Part shown: positions 43,830-57,255 of the stretch, piece after piece
How the letters are laid out: the number at the start of each line of letters is the position of its first letter
Numbering within the stretch: the stretch's first letter is position 1
Assembly (NCBI GenBank): GCA_963555705.1
Contig: OY743187.1
Location: 9,562,133-9,626,132, forward strand
Direction of reading: 5' to 3'
Source of the DNA: Ligustrum vulgare
Taxonomy: Eukaryota > Streptophyta > Magnoliopsida > Lamiales > Oleaceae
Length of the DNA: 64,000 bases
Notes under the pieces: generated by a model
The model's input: the letters and a program-made list of their open reading frames with translations, nothing else
Told to the model about the DNA's origin: nothing
Database searches by the model: none
Position numbers and translations under genes: made by a program

Positions 43830-43996
43830 TTTGTTTAAAAAGAGTTTTTTTTTAAATGAATAGTGATTTATAGGAGAATAGATGATTGAGATTTAGTTGA
43901 AAAATCAAATATTGTGGACTTAAATTTAAATTGATGGATAAGATTGAATACTGTAAAAAAAAAAAAAAAAAAAATTAAAGAGATTCAAACAAATGC
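43830..43996. mobile_element. MITE-like repeat, inverted relative at 44270
   Basis: gatgattgagatttagttga near 43884 and neighbouring sequence are found inverted at 44275-44360. A poly(A) run lies inside near 43954-43974. Termini are not well defined. Confidence 0.5.
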
Positions 43997-44061
43997 GTAA
44001 TTTAATTTTTAGTAAATATGATTAAATGTCAGAATTGTAAAATATATAACAACTTTAAAAT

Positions 44062-45168
44062 CTAAGACTACGTTCTCTTTATGTTTCAGTTTTCTATTTT
44101 CATTTCCGAAAATATTTTCTGATTTCCGCTTTCTCTTAATGTTTTCAAAATTGCTGAAAACGCGTTTGGTTTATTATTTCTGAAAACTGTTCTCGAAAAT
44201 GAAATGCTGAAAAGCACGTTCTGTTTGATTTTTTTCCAGAAAACTATTTTGCTCTTATTTGATTCTCATTAAAAGTGAGGTCCACAATATTTGACTTTTC
44301 AACTAAATCTCAATCATTCATTCCCCTAAATATTACTATTCACTTGAAAAAATTTCTTTTTAAATAATACCAAACACACACTTTGTGCACTTATAATTAT
44401 ATTACATGTGATTATATATATATATATATCTACACACACACACACACATTCAACATTCATACATTTATGATATACACAATATAAATGAAATAGAGATACC
44501 ATATTTGGTTATTTAAAAAATGTTCAAAAATCCATACGTTCATCAATGATGCCCTAATTTTTTACAACACAAAAGTAAAAAAGAAATGTTTAATAATTGA
44601 GCACATGATACATTATAAGAAAGATTGTTGAATTTGGAGTTCGACGCAAAAAACGGAGTGCAATTCGAAGTTGTAGATCAAAAGTTATATATATTTGAAG
44701 ACAATGACATATAAAACAAATATGGGAAGGACTAAATTGAAAGAAAAGTAAAATTTGCGGACTAATGTGCAAGAAAATCTAAAGTTGAAGGACCTAAGTT
44801 GCAAATAAATTAGGGTATTTTCGAAAGAAATTTCAAAATTTGAGGATTAAAATGATAAAATATGAAAATCGAGGACCAATAATGTAATTAAAATGACAAA
44901 TTTTGACCAATTTCAAATTTTTTAGGATTTTTTTTTTTTTTTAAAACGAAAACACCAAAAACGGGAAAACGCGCATTTTCCTTTTTTTAGTTCAAATGAA
45001 TGGAAAATGCGGAAAACGTGAATTCCGCGTTTTCCATTTCCTTTACAAAATTTGGAAAACGTTTTCGAAATTTTTTCCCCAAAAACGGCGCAAGAAAAAG
45101 CGTTTTCCGCGTTTTCGGAAAAGGAAAACGAAAAACGACTGGAAAACGCCAAAAAGAACGCCGCCTAA
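44062..45168. mobile_element. TIR element with gaaaacg words
   Basis: The left end aagactacgttctcttt resembles the reverse complement of the right end, aaaaagaacgccgcctaaa. Words ggaaaacg, cgttttcc and tttcgaaa are dense near both ends and the centre is AT-rich. Flanks ttaaaatct and ctaaaagct agree at 7 of 9 positions, possibly a MULE-type duplication. An inverted MITE fragment (44270-44380) and short AC and AT microsatellites (44414-44446) lie within. Confidence 0.5.
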
Positions 45169-45199
45169 AAGCTTCGTCACCAATCACGGGAAATGACAT

Positions 45200-45320
45200 G
45201 TGTTATTTAGATTGATTTGAAAAGTAAAAAAATTATGGACTTGACCAAAAATGGATGGTTCAAATTGAATTAGAAAAATTTTGATAAAACTTTTGATGCG
45301 CCAAATAAGCTCTAAAGTTT
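45200..45320. mobile_element. Truncated Tourist-like MITE
   Basis: It matches the right half of 43493-43663 (tttagattgatttgaaaa to aaataagctctaaag). The left half is absent; the 44062-45168 element ends just before it. Confidence 0.5.
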
Positions 45321-45893
45321 AAAGTTATCAAGAGATAGAAAAAAAAAAATAGTTAAAGCTCAACAAAAAATTAAAATAGGATATTTTAAGACAACATAGT
45401 TATCTCTGCATATATTTTTTTTTATTTTCGTTCTCATCCTTTGAGAAATATAATAAATAAATTTATCCACAACTTTTGTTTTAATATGATTTGTTTATTT
45501 GTTTATTTATGTTCAACCTTTAAATTATTATGTATCAAAATTTTGCATTTTCTCTATTTTGACCATTAAATTAAATGACGGGTTTGTCCTTATCCATAGA
45601 TATTTCCCTATCCCTACTATATATAAATTTCACTTCAAAATCACTATTCCTAAGTACCAAAAAGAGCACTTTTAGGTTAAAAAAGGTGAAACTCGTTGGC
45701 ACTTTTGGGAAACACGATTTTACCTATTATATGCGTTCACAGCGTTTTTAACTGTTTAAAAAAAAAAAAAAGAGAACAAAATAGGTGAAGCAGATCCAGA
45801 ACTCCATTTCCTCGCGCGGCGTCTCTAGAGTTAGGGTTTCTTTCTCTCCCGTCTGTCGTCGTCATCGGTGAAAATTCCTTTTCTCTTCCTTAA

Positions 45894-46290
45894 CATTTTT
45901 TTTTCGTTCGTGTTTATAGCGTGTATTCTTCAGAGATCAACGTTTTTTTCTTGGGTTTTGGGTTGGGGGTAGAAATCAGACGAGGTTTTTCGAATTTTTT
46001 TGTTTCAGTGTAGTTTTTCTTGTCTTCCTTAACAATTTCTTGTTCTGGCTCGTGTTTGTAACGTGTATTGTTTAGAGATCAACGTTTTTTTTTTGAGTTT
46101 TGGGTTTCAGACGAGGTTTTTCGAATTTTTTTGCTTCAGTGTAGTTTTTCTTGTCTTCCTTAACAATTTCTTTGTTCTGGCTCGTGTTTGTAACGTGTAT
46201 TGTTTAGAGATCAACGTTTTTTTTTTTTGAGTTTTGGGTTGGAGGTCGAAGTCGAACGGATTTTTTCAGATTTTTCATTCAGTGTAGTTT
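45894..46290. repeat. Triplicated 130-bp unit near Helitron left end
   Basis: Units start with tcttccttaac at 45894, 46023 and 46154. Each runs through gagatcaacgttttttt and cagtgtagttttt. The sequence just before it (45800-45875: CG-rich, ctctagagttagggtttctt) looks like a plant 5' untranslated exon, so the array may lie in the first intron of the carried gene. Confidence 0.85.
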
Positions 46291-48911
46291 TTTTTTTTTT
46301 TTTTGGGCTGTTAAGCTTTGTTCTTTGAGAGAAATGTTCTATTTACCTTTCCTAACACATAGTGTGAGCAGAATTTTTGATATTATTATTTTATTTTTTT
46401 TAGTTTCAGGTCTTTACAGGTTATATTTGTTGCGATTTGGACTTCAAAAGGGGCTTCTTGAAAGGTAGTTCCATCGAACTAGAATTTTACTGATTTTAAT
46501 TGTTATCACTATATTGTTATTACTGTCTGTACGGGTCAAAATACATTTACATTATCGTTAATATATTTAGATCTATAAATCAATTGTATGGACTTTTCTT
46601 GATATGTTTTTTGGCTACTTTGCTCAATTGAAATTTTAACTATGATAAATCACGTACAGTAAAATCCAATGTATTAAAATAAATACCAAGCTGGTTAATT
46701 TACTTGTTTGAAACTTTGAAAGTAATACTTCCTTCTTGTTAAAATGAAGATCATTTTTCTTGCTTCCTAATTAAGCCAAACATTAGCACAATGGAAACAT
46801 GATCACGTATAGATCACTTGATCAGTTCAATTCACATGATTTCTTTAAATTTATATGCAAGTGTTAGTTTAAGTGTTCTAAATTACTTGCATTTTGAGTT
46901 ATATACTGAATGCCAAGGCCATCAATTTTACCGATTTTGATTTTTATTACAGAGTCCTAGCCATGTCCCACAAGTCTATATGGAATAATAATTTGACATC
47001 AACGAATAGATGAGAGGTATTCTTATGACTGACTGATTGAGGTATATGAAATTACACATCTTTATTTTTTTTCTTTTTTAAACCATTTACAGTTTATCAA
47101 CCACTCACAAGACTACCGAGATCTTTGTTTGAATTATCGATTGTTATTTTATGGTCCACCTATGAATGTGGTCTGATTTTCAGATGTTTGTTGAACGATT
47201 GACATTATGTACGAAGTCCCCTATGCTTAATGCTTTTAAATCTATGTGGTATGTTATATAAGCAGAGTTAATATGAATGAGTTTTTTGTGCATTTTGTAC
47301 CTTACTGTAGTATTATTTGGTTGCATTTTCCATTTTTCAGATTAAGAAGATTGTAAGATTGAATTCTTGTGTATTTTTCAGCATTGAATTACATAATTAT
47401 GAAGATTGTAAGATTGTCTTATATACTTAACATACATCTTTTCCAAATACTTGCTTTGTGGAATTGTATTTATGCTGACTTAACATTGTGATCTAAACGT
47501 CTTATCCACATTGTTGGTGCCGAGGGTTGTTGATTGTCGTGTTTGTGGCAAACCTAACTTTATAATTCATTTTACCTTCATTAAATTCACTGACTAGGTA
47601 TGTAATCCAAAGTCATGTTTGGTTATGTATTTGATAAACCTTCGGGTTAATTACAATAACCTGATTATTAGCTATTATGTTTACATTTTTATTTGAATTG
47701 GTAATGTAGGAATATTTTGTTCATATTTTGATATTCTTCTTTCCAATAAAATTTCATTGCACTATTTATTATTATTAAGTAAAATAGTGATCCATTAATT
47801 TGCGTATTGAAAAATACTTAAAAATGATTAAAAAAATATCTAATTATTTCATTTTTTGTTATGATAAATGTTGGCAATTAGATGTAAATTTGTTTGGGAT
47901 ATCTGTGGTAGTTATGATATAGTTGATAAAGTTTCTTAATAAAAGTTAAGTTTTTTTATATTAAAAAACTCTCTTTTGTTCTTTCAATTACTTTATTGTA
48001 CTTTGGATGTTTATTGTTATTATTTTATATATATTAAATAATAGATTCATTTTCTTGTTGGAAATCAAAGTTACTTCGTGTAACCTTTTTTATTTATATA
48101 TATTATTTATTCGTATTTTGTCCTTCGCTAAAAATTGAACTTGCTCCTTACAATTTTTTTCTTTTTTTGGCAAAACATCTGTGCATTTAATACTATCAAC
48201 ATTTGCTACATGGTGTAATAGAGTAAGATTTATCACATTTATTAGCATCAGTGGATTTTTTCTTTTTAGTTTATCTTTTATTTTACCTACAAATACATTT
48301 GGCTTTTTCTGTTTATGGTGCTTTTGAAATTATATTTTTTTTTATATATAGATATATTTGCAATTTTCTTGCAACTCAGTACATTGTAAAAATTTGTGGT
48401 TTTTTTTTTTTTCAGGTTATTTTAGTATATTTAATGTTCGTTGTACTGTAATGTGGTTTTAGTATTTGTATACTTCAACTTTCCATGTATATATTTGGCA
48501 TTGATTCATATGTGATTTAAGGATTTCTATCTATTCTATTATAAACCTTGTTTATCAGTCCACAACATCTATAACCATTTGAAAATTGAATAATATATAT
48601 TACGTGTTTAATGAAATTTTTATTGATCAACAAAATTTTTGTACATGCATATTTTGCTAGATGAGTAGAAATAAATCATCTTCACGGCGAAGTTAACGGG
48701 AAAAAGTTTTGATGGAATTTTTTGTCATGAGTGGCAATTTTAGACAAGTTGCACCCTTTATATAAAGGGGCCAAAAGGAAGAGATACCGCATCAAGTTTT
48801 GTTTTGTTCATTTGCAAATTTTATGCCTCATCAACAATAATAACTCAAGTTCTAATCTAAATTATTCTGTGCCAAGTCAATCATGCTCTTACTTATGTTA
48901 ATTTTATGTTT
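46291..48911. other. Helitron interior without recognisable genes
   Basis: AT-rich, with many T-rich stretches like plant introns. No Rep or helicase motif and no frame of useful length was found on either strand. Confidence 0.45.
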
Positions 48912-49301
48912 CAGGTTGGTAAAATTACTCAATTTTTATGTTCTCCGTTGAAAATAGATCCAGTAAGTTTGATTTTAACCTTTGGTATATATTCCTTAAT
49001 CCATTTTTTGTCCTCTTGTCATACTGTAATCATACTGTAATGTATTTCTATAAATATTGGTTTACTCTCTGCTTCACTCAAAAGTCTATTGCTATATTGT
49101 CAACATCAGGTTGGTAAAATTACTCAATTTTTATGTTCTCCGTTGAAAATAGATCCAGTAAGTTTGATTTTAACCTTTGGTATTTATTCCTTAATCCATT
49201 TTTTGTCCTCTTGTCATACTGTAATCATACTGTAATGTATCTCTATAAATATTGGTTTACTCTCTGCTTCACTCAAAAGTCTATTGCTATATTGTCAACA
49301 T
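48912..49301. repeat. 195-bp nearly identical tandem duplication
   Basis: The unit starting caggttggtaaaattactca at 48912 restarts at 49107 and is almost unchanged (single-base differences). Each copy includes a possible mini-exon of about 48 bases between a tttcag/atcag-type acceptor and a gtaagt donor. Confidence 0.9.
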
Positions 49302-50927
49302 TTGAAATTGATTAGAAAAATGTCTCTCTTGCAAGTGGACAGCTGATTGTCTAATTGATTATAACGACAAATAACATTCGTAAATTGTTAATCTACCATA
49401 TAAATATTCCGACCATATTATAATCATAGCTTTGTTTCTATAATTCTATATTTTCTTTGATCATATTTTGAGCATGTTCATGTGAGTCTGTGTCAAATGA
49501 ATTATTCAAACTATTGACTTCCTTTGTATAATATGTGGTGACATTTCTAACTTTGTTTCCTTGTAATGGCAGGAGCCCGTTAATAGGGTGTATTACTGAT
49601 AGATGAAGTTCTCTAATTGATCAATTAATGTCAGGTTCTTATGAATCTCTTACCATTCCAAGCTATGTCATAATGTGCATTGCATATTATTTGGAACATC
49701 TGAAGACTTTGTTCTAATAAAGGCTTGTGCAAAAGTGAATATCTATATGTCTATCTATCTATCTACGTAGATGCGTAGACGTACATTTATGGAAGAGTTT
49801 CACTGTACTCTATATTTAAATTTCAAACACAGATTACATGATTCATTGTTATAGCTTTTCAAAATGATCCATTTTCCTCATTTTCAAAAATTTTATTCCA
49901 TTTTTAATGATTACAATTTTGTTTCCCAAACTGTGTAAACCCCTTGAAAACCCTCCCCTCTTACGCACTTCTTCTTCAGCCCATGATTATAATCACCCTA
50001 TATATATGTACTTAAATGTGTATTATATGTGGTTGATTTCTTCTTACCACATAAAGCTTGATGACCAATTTGTAATTTATGCAAAATATTGTCCTTACCA
50101 AAATCAGTCCTACCTTACTAAGAAGATCCGAGTTTTATCGAGCCAAGGTTAACTATTTTAGGAAGAAAATTTAATCTTGATTTATGTTTTTTTGAAAAGA
50201 AAAGATTCAAAGATTGAATCTGGAAGGGATTCTCTATTTTTGTAATCTTTTTTCTTAAACTTTTCTTCAATTAACCACCAATTTTTATTGTGTTACCAAA
50301 ATTTTCCATGAATTATTATATGATAATATTACTATCAAGCATGATCTGTTTGTTTTAAATTTTTTAGTATGATATACTAAATTTGTTTTTGATATTTGAT
50401 TTTCTGTAGTACTGCTTCAATTTACTGTTTCTTTAACCATTCACATCTGGTGACGGTAATTGTGATATTTTCCTTTTTAAATATTGGAGACTTCTATAAT
50501 TGTTTATTCGGTGGCAGATTTTGAGCCATGCAAATGATCATCATGCAAGTTAAAAGAAGAAATAAATCACAGACTTGGAAGTAATGGGGCAGATTCATTT
50601 TCCCAAGGTTTTGCAAATGGTGTTACGAGAAAAAATGTAAGAGGAGTGAATTTTGTTATTTGATGTCTTTTTATTTGGTCTTTGTACCCTATAAATAAAG
50701 GGAATTCTCTCTGTTTGCAAAATGCAGGAAGATGATGTATAGCTATAGGAAACGATAAAGAAGAGGAGAAACTAACAGATGCGTTACGTGTTTTAAAGCT
50801 CTAGGACTTAGTTTCTCGAGTTTCCTTCTCTTCTTTTTTGTATTTATAAAATTCTCTTCTCTCTTTTGCATTAGGGTTTTGACAAATTTTTGTTTTTTGT
50901 TGTTTCAATGATTAATATCTTAGTTTA

Positions 50928-51205
50928 TCTTTAATTTTATTCATGTTTTTTTTCAGTAAACAGATATATTTTTTTCCAAATTTTTAATTCTTTTAAGTAA
51001 ACTTTTATAAAAACTTTTACAGTTCTCAGATATTTCAAGTTATTCTTCTTGATCTTCTATTTTTTTTTGTTTGAAGTTATTATCACAAGATTATTCAAAT
51101 TTTACTTCATTCTTTAATTTTATTCATTTTTTTTTTCAGTAAACAGATATATTTTTTCCAAGTTTTAAATTCTTTAAGTGAACTTTTATAAAAAAAATTA
51201 CAGTA
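50928..51205. repeat. Direct repeat of about 95 bp in Helitron
   Basis: tctttaattttattcat... at 50928-51023 recurs at 51111-51205. Each contains tttttttcagtaaacagata, a duplicated splice-acceptor-like string. Confidence 0.8.
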
Positions 51206-51290
51206 CTTTTCTTTATATCAACCTTTCTTTTTATTTGCATACAATACAATATTATAAATAAAATTAATGTCTCACTCACTTTTTTTTTAG

Positions 51291-53404
51291 GGTAACACTG
51301 TGAAAGCAATGATATGAGATCATCACATTCCAGTATTTGAAAACATTCTCATACTTGGGAACACATATCTCATTTCAAATGCACCATAACAATGGTAAGT
51401 TTTTTTAGACCCATAATAATACAATCTGTACATTTGTTATAATATTTATTTCTATTTTTCTTGCTCTGTCTTACAATTTTTTTTAATCATTTCTATTAGG
51501 TCTCTCTTTATCTACAACTTCAGACTCCTTTTTCTATATAAATTTCCCGTTCACTGAAGTTAAAGAGTACCAAAGATGGTAAAAACAATAAACATTAACT
51601 CTCTCTTTTTTTTTTTCTTCTGTCACTTAAAACATTATATAAATATATATTGTTATTTTTCATCTTTTTATATTTCCTATTACAGGATTATTGACAATTC
51701 AGAAAGAATTACCGAGATTACTTCATCAAAGCTGTACTCCAACCAAAAAAAAAAAAAAAAAAGGTTTGGAAGGGACTCGCTTCACAACAGTGAAAGATGC
51801 GCATGAATTAGCAAGAAAGGTATGAATACAGCTTCATAAGCTTATTATTACATTATACTTAAAAAAAACTGACAGTTGTTTAATATTTTCTTAAAATTTA
51901 CCGTTATTTGTATTATTATTATTTTATATTTGAAATTTTTTTAAAGAATATATACTACATATATTTGTTTCATATTCAATTGTTCATGTATTTTTAAGGT
52001 ATCAACTGGAAATCTAATTCATTGCAAATCTATAATACAAAGTTCCTTGAAAGGTATTTCTTACTCTCAATATTTAACCCAATATGTATAATTTAATCAT
52101 CAGATTCTTTTCCTTTAATTAAAACTGTACAGAACTACAATTTCATTTCTCTACTTAGTTTTCCAGTATTACGCTATAAATATATGCTCCATGTACTCTA
52201 TTTCATACATTAATAAATAATTCTATTGTCAACTATTAATGAAAAATCTGTTTGATTACAAATCTGTATGATCGGATCATTTTTAAGTTGTATTTGTTAT
52301 TCATACTATTTGAACTTTTATAATAATTTCTTATTCTGAATGATTTCCTTCTTCAATTTCTCTAAAATATTCTACATGTGAAAACTATATCATTTTTTCT
52401 TGCTGAGGCACCATATTAATTACAGATTAACTAACAAATTATATTCACTTATTACCTTCAAAAATTTGCAAAAGAGTATTATCAATTAACCTATTCCCTT
52501 TACATCATAATACTGAATTCACAATTCACAATTTAAGCATAACAGATTAACATAAATGTATTCTTATAAAATAAACTAAAGATTTTATTATATAATGCTT
52601 GCTTCCTATTCTTAACATGCAGTTTAAACAAACTCGATTTTGGGTTAAAGCTTGTGCAACAATGAATATGAATAGCTTGCCATTTTGATACATGAGCTGT
52701 AACCTTTGTTTTAGATCATAAAATTCTTGTTCTTAATTGTTTTTTTTAATACATCTAACATCTTATTACTATAAAAACTTGGTAACAGTCTCCTCTTTTT
52801 ACTGAACATTTACCATTTATATTGATTTCTATCATATATTTTTTTTAGAGCAAGAGCTGACATTCATCTAGAAGATGAAACTGGAATTTTACTAGCCTCA
52901 ATCATGGGAGACACAGCAGAAGATTACCTCCAATGTTCAGCTTTTAAATTGACGGGAATTTCTAAAGGGGTCAGTATATCATCTTCCCATTTTTTCATTC
53001 CATCATTACTTACCTGTCTGCCAATGATTTCCACTTATCACTTTAATTTTTTTTTCCCTTTTTCGCACAGAATCCATGATGGAAACATAAGACTGAACAT
53101 TGATGATCAATACATCTTCTATCTCAAAGCTATCCCAATGTCAAAAAGTCCAAGTGATCGTGGAAAATCACCAGTTACAACTCCTCAGTCAGCTTATAAG
53201 TTTGAAGTCATTTCCCTTGAGAAGTATTTGCCAAGTAAGTTCCAGCAGCCTCATGTAGAGACAGCTGTTGATTACTCTTCAATTATCTCAAACTCAGCTA
53301 ATATAGTCACTACTGTTGGCCATTCTTCTTCACCACCTCCAGCTAAACGAACATTGTTCACACCCCGATGCTGCTATGTCACCAACGAAGAAGAAAGTGA
53401 ATGA
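51291..53404 (+). pseudogene. RPA1-like OB-fold protein, broken gene in Helitron
   Basis: Exon-like pieces with plant splice signals encode parts of a replication protein A large-subunit-like, single-strand DNA-binding protein. Exon 51291-51394 (acceptor ttttag, donor gtaagt) gives GNTVKAMI then HHIPVFENILILGNTYLIS, an OB-fold signature, but has in-frame stops at 51315 and 51387. Exon 52849-52969 gives ARADIHLEDETGILLASI, the stretch after the zinc ribbon of the C-terminal OB fold. Exon 53071-53404 gives the last strands (IDDQYIFYLKAIPMSK, YKFEVISLEKY) and a Ser/Pro-rich tail to the TGA at 53402. Remaining exons are missing or unrecognisable. RPA-like genes are frequent passengers of plant Helitrons. 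Confidence 0.7.
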
Positions 53405-54571
53405 TAAACTTGACTAGAATTTTCTAAGTTTCACTAGAATTTTCTAAGTATAACTTTATCGTTTCTGAACAATTATCTTTTGTGATATGGCCAATTTACT
53501 TTTTATCTTTTGATTGGCACTGGTGATGTATTTCAATATATTCAACAGTACACCAGTTTCATGTAAACATCAGAATTCCTATTGTGTTTATGTGATGTTC
53601 TCATTTTATAAATTCCCATGTGTTAGCAGTGTGTTAAAATTCTTGTCTATCTTCTATTTCTCATTTTTTAAGATTAATTTATCATTTAGGTTTATGTTTC
53701 CATTTTTACTCTATATGTTACTAGCTCCTTCATTTTTCACAGGTTGATTATGGCAGTATACAATTCTTGTCTATTTTCTATTTTTCAATTTTTAGACTAT
53801 TTTATCATTTCAATTTATGTTTGCATTTTGTACTCTCTATGTGGTGGCGTATGTGTCTTCTTCTGTTGGAATGGTGGATATTGGCACTCATGGATATGAG
53901 TATGATTCTGAAAGTGAGGTACTTATTAATTCTTTTTCATTCCAATCCTACTGATTAATACAAAAAATTCTGTTGAAGCTTATTTTTCTGGTGAAATTTT
54001 TGTATAGTGGCATGCTGAGATCTTTTAGGGGTATGATACAACGTTACTGTTACATCTGTGTTGTCACCATAAATTTATGTATGATCCATTAATATTTTTG
54101 AACGCTTTCATTTTTTCTTTTTGGAGTTTCTTTATTTGTATGTAATGTTTATCATTTTATGTAGGAAGATATAGAAGAGGCACAGCCAAGGCTTAGAAAC
54201 GTTTTTCACTTTAATCATTAAGCAATTTTTAGTTTCACTTTTTTACAATTTTCTTTCTTTCAGTTTATATGTCTACATTCCTGTAACAATTACCAGGTTT
54301 TGATATTCTATGATGCATTTGGAAGAGGAGGAGGATCACTTGGTTGACTTTCTTTTAGCTATTAGAGAGCTACTTTCTAAACTAAATCTTCTCATTGCAT
54401 TCTAAGGAACTTATTGCTTTAGTAGCAATTTGGTCCCCAATCATTTCACTTTATGTTTTTATTTTTACTCTCCACGTTGCTTGCTTGTTCATTTCTCACA
54501 AGTTCATTGTCCAGTCCTAGGTCTTTTTTTCGTTACAAATTCCATGCGAATAATGACAAATGTAATACGTT

Positions 54572-54598
54572 TCGTGCAACGCACGAGAATCCTACTAG
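54572..54598 (+). other. Helitron 3' terminal hairpin and CTAG end
   Basis: tcgtgc and gcacga pair around a 3-base loop at 54572-54586. They are followed by a short spacer and CTAG, then the T of the insertion site. This is the transposition stop signal of plant Helitrons. Confidence 0.88.
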
Positions 54599-54599
54599 T

Positions 54600-56503
54600 T
54601 ATTAAATATAAAAGAAAGTAGTAAACGACCAAAAAAATAAAAAAATAAAAATGCAAATGATATCACATTTTAAAAAGTCCAGAAAAATTATTTAAATATA
54701 GCGCTTATGATGACCTTTCTTTAGGTACCTAACTGTCCCTTTTTCTTCTAGACTTTTCGTAAAGTGCTTAGATGTGTAAGACGTAAAAAGAAAAAAAATA
54801 TTCATCACCTCTAGACTACTACGACTAGCGATCATTCTGATTAGAGTCTGTCTGGTATAAGAAAAGTTTAAGGAAATTAAATTTTTAGAAGAATGTGTGA
54901 TTAAAAAGATATAGAAAAATGTAAAAATTGTGAATTATACAAAAATATTTGGTTTAAAATGAATTTTGAAGAAAAGTTGTATAAATACTTCCGGACCAAA
55001 TAGGGGTTTAATAAAAAAATGTTTCAATTCTTCATAAATAAATATAGAAGTGTGCATAACCCGGTTTGATTCTGTTATTGAAGGAATGGTGGTCGGACCG
55101 AAACTTTCGATTTGATTCTATTTTCTTCAATGACAAGAACTGAACGATTTCGATTTTGATTCAATTTCGATTATTCTACAATTTTTTCTATTCTTCAAAT
55201 TTGTTGGAGTGTTATGATTTGGTTTATTGATTTTTTCTCCATTTCAAAAATTTTTGACGAGGGTGTTGAATAATTCTAGTTCAAAATGTCATTATATTCG
55301 CAAACATTTCAACTCTCTATGAGAACAAACAATTCATTGTATCAGTAACTGAATTTCCCACTTGGATCTCCAAGTTCAGATATTTAAATTTGTAATCGCA
55401 ATCGAGCAATACACAAGATATAATTGGCAATTATTTATTAAATAAATTATAAAAGTACAACGGTCGACATAAAATTGTACATTTATATATAATGTAAAAT
55501 ACTCAAAAAAATTAAAATATAAAATTACGATTTGCATATTTCTTTTAACAGCTAATTGTTCATTCACTTTTTTTTTGGTATGTTTAGGCAAAGTAAGATA
55601 TGAATGAACATATGACTTATTTTGTACTCTACAATTTTAATTTAATGACTAAAGTTGAGCTTACGATTTTATTTATTTTTTATTTCTAAAAGTTAAAATG
55701 TTTACAATTTTCAAATCGTAAAATGAAATAAAGAGGCTAATAAACATTTACAGAATTTATTTATCGACTCTCCGTATAGCACTATAAGAATTTGTACTAA
55801 CTATCTTAATGCAATAATTGATATTTAAATATATTAAACAAATATTACATTACATTACATGAAAAAAAGCAAATTCTATACAAACAAAATTTACCAAATA
55901 ATTTTAAAAATAAAAAATTGCTCAAACTTAAATTAAATGTTGCAATTTGTTAAACTTACACGTCACAAACTTATACACAGTCCTATATTTAAATGAATGT
56001 AATAAATAAATAATATGAAATACAAATTTTAATTAAAAATTATCGAATGAATATTACAAATATAATTAACTTTATATACAAAAAATCATCTATACATCGC
56101 AATTTATAAATGAGGGTTTAACCCACAAGATATAAGAATTTATCATTTATTCTTATACAATTGAATATTCGAAAATAATTTTTTTCAATGTTCATTCTCA
56201 ACCACACATTCTTTAAAACTCATTTTTCAAAATTGACATACTATTTTTGTGCATGCTAAATAAATGTGTTGACCATATTTTTATTTTTAAATAGAATGAT
56301 TTTGCTAACACCTCCTATTTTACAAATTGAATCGATGAGTTTATCGAAACCTAAAGTTGTAGAGAATTAAATGATTTAATTGAATTTATTTAGAAAAATC
56401 GAATATCCATTATTTCTTTCAATTTGATAAGAAAAAAATTCAAAATTAATCATTTAGGTCAAATTGAATTTAGGTAAGAAATGATAGGTATCATTTTAAG
56501 ACT
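54600..56503. other. Gene-free AT-rich stretch with degraded CGGTT element
   Basis: Nothing coding is seen. At about 55050-55200 the sequence (cataacccggtttgattctg, gttattgaagga) is a degraded relative of the left arm of the CGGTTCGG-type element at 15727-16630. Confidence 0.5.
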
Positions 56504-57255
56504 TAAATAAGATAAATTAAAAAGATTGGATGTTGAAAAAACTAAAAAGTATAAGTAAAACTTTTACATTTAGTATTTAAAACGATTTTAAGAATGATAT
56601 GTTTAGAGTTTGCTCTCATTTGTTATTTTGTATTAAACTTCACGTTGAGATCTTGAATTTTACACCCATATTGCATATTTTCCGACTTCAAAATAACTAA
56701 TTATCAAAAGAAAAAAATAACCAATAATATGACTTTTATAGATTTTTTTGGCACAAACCCATAATTAATAATTCATCTATTAAAATAAATTGATAAAAAA
56801 AATTTCTAAAATGACAAGTGAAAATTGGCGAGAAACTTGTGCGTAAAATGGTGATAATTAGATTAAATGAGATAAATTAAAAAGATTGGTGTTGGAAAAG
56901 TAAAGTGTATAAGTAAAACTTTTACATTTAGTATTTAAAACGATTTTATGAATGATATATTTAGAATTTACTCTCATTTCTTAGTTTGTATTAAACATTT
57001 TGTTGAGATCTTGGATTTGAAACCCATATTGCATATTTTTCGACTTCAAAATTATGCAATAATTATCAAAAAAAATAATCTATAATTTGACTTTTTATAG
57101 ATATTTTTTCACAAATCAATAAATCATTTATTAATTACATGTATTAATTGAACTTTTTTAATTCATGTATTAAAATAAATTGATACAAATAAGAAATTTC
57201 TTAAAATGACAGGTGAAAGTGGGCCGGAAACTATGTGGGTAAAACGGTGACGGGT
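56504..57255. repeat. Tandem duplication of about 361 bp
   Basis: The segment gataaattaaaaagattgg at about 56510 restarts at about 56871, and both copies go through taagtaaaacttttacattt and aacccatattgcatattttt-like blocks to gaaactt/gaaacta. Divergence includes a longer insertion in the second copy. Non-coding. Confidence 0.8.

Larger units (their letters stand above)
45611..54598 (+). mobile_element. 9-kb Helitron carrying RPA-like pseudogene
   Basis: The left end TCCCTACTATATATAAA follows an A, and the right end CTAG at 54595-54598 precedes a T, so the element sits between A and T as Helitrons do, with no target duplication. A 6-bp-stem hairpin (tcgtgcaacgcacga, 54572-54586) lies nine bases before CTAG, the canonical Helitron 3' subterminal hairpin. 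The 8,988-bp interior has no Rep/helicase frame but holds spliced remnants of an RPA-like OB-fold protein, a class of gene known to ride on plant Helitrons. It also contains several internal duplications. It is non-autonomous as it stands. Confidence 0.85.

Noticed and set aside
45000..45215. Open frames of Lys/Arg/Phe-rich proteins on both strands
   Set aside because: They come from ggaaaacg/cgttttcc words in a TIR element, not from a gene.
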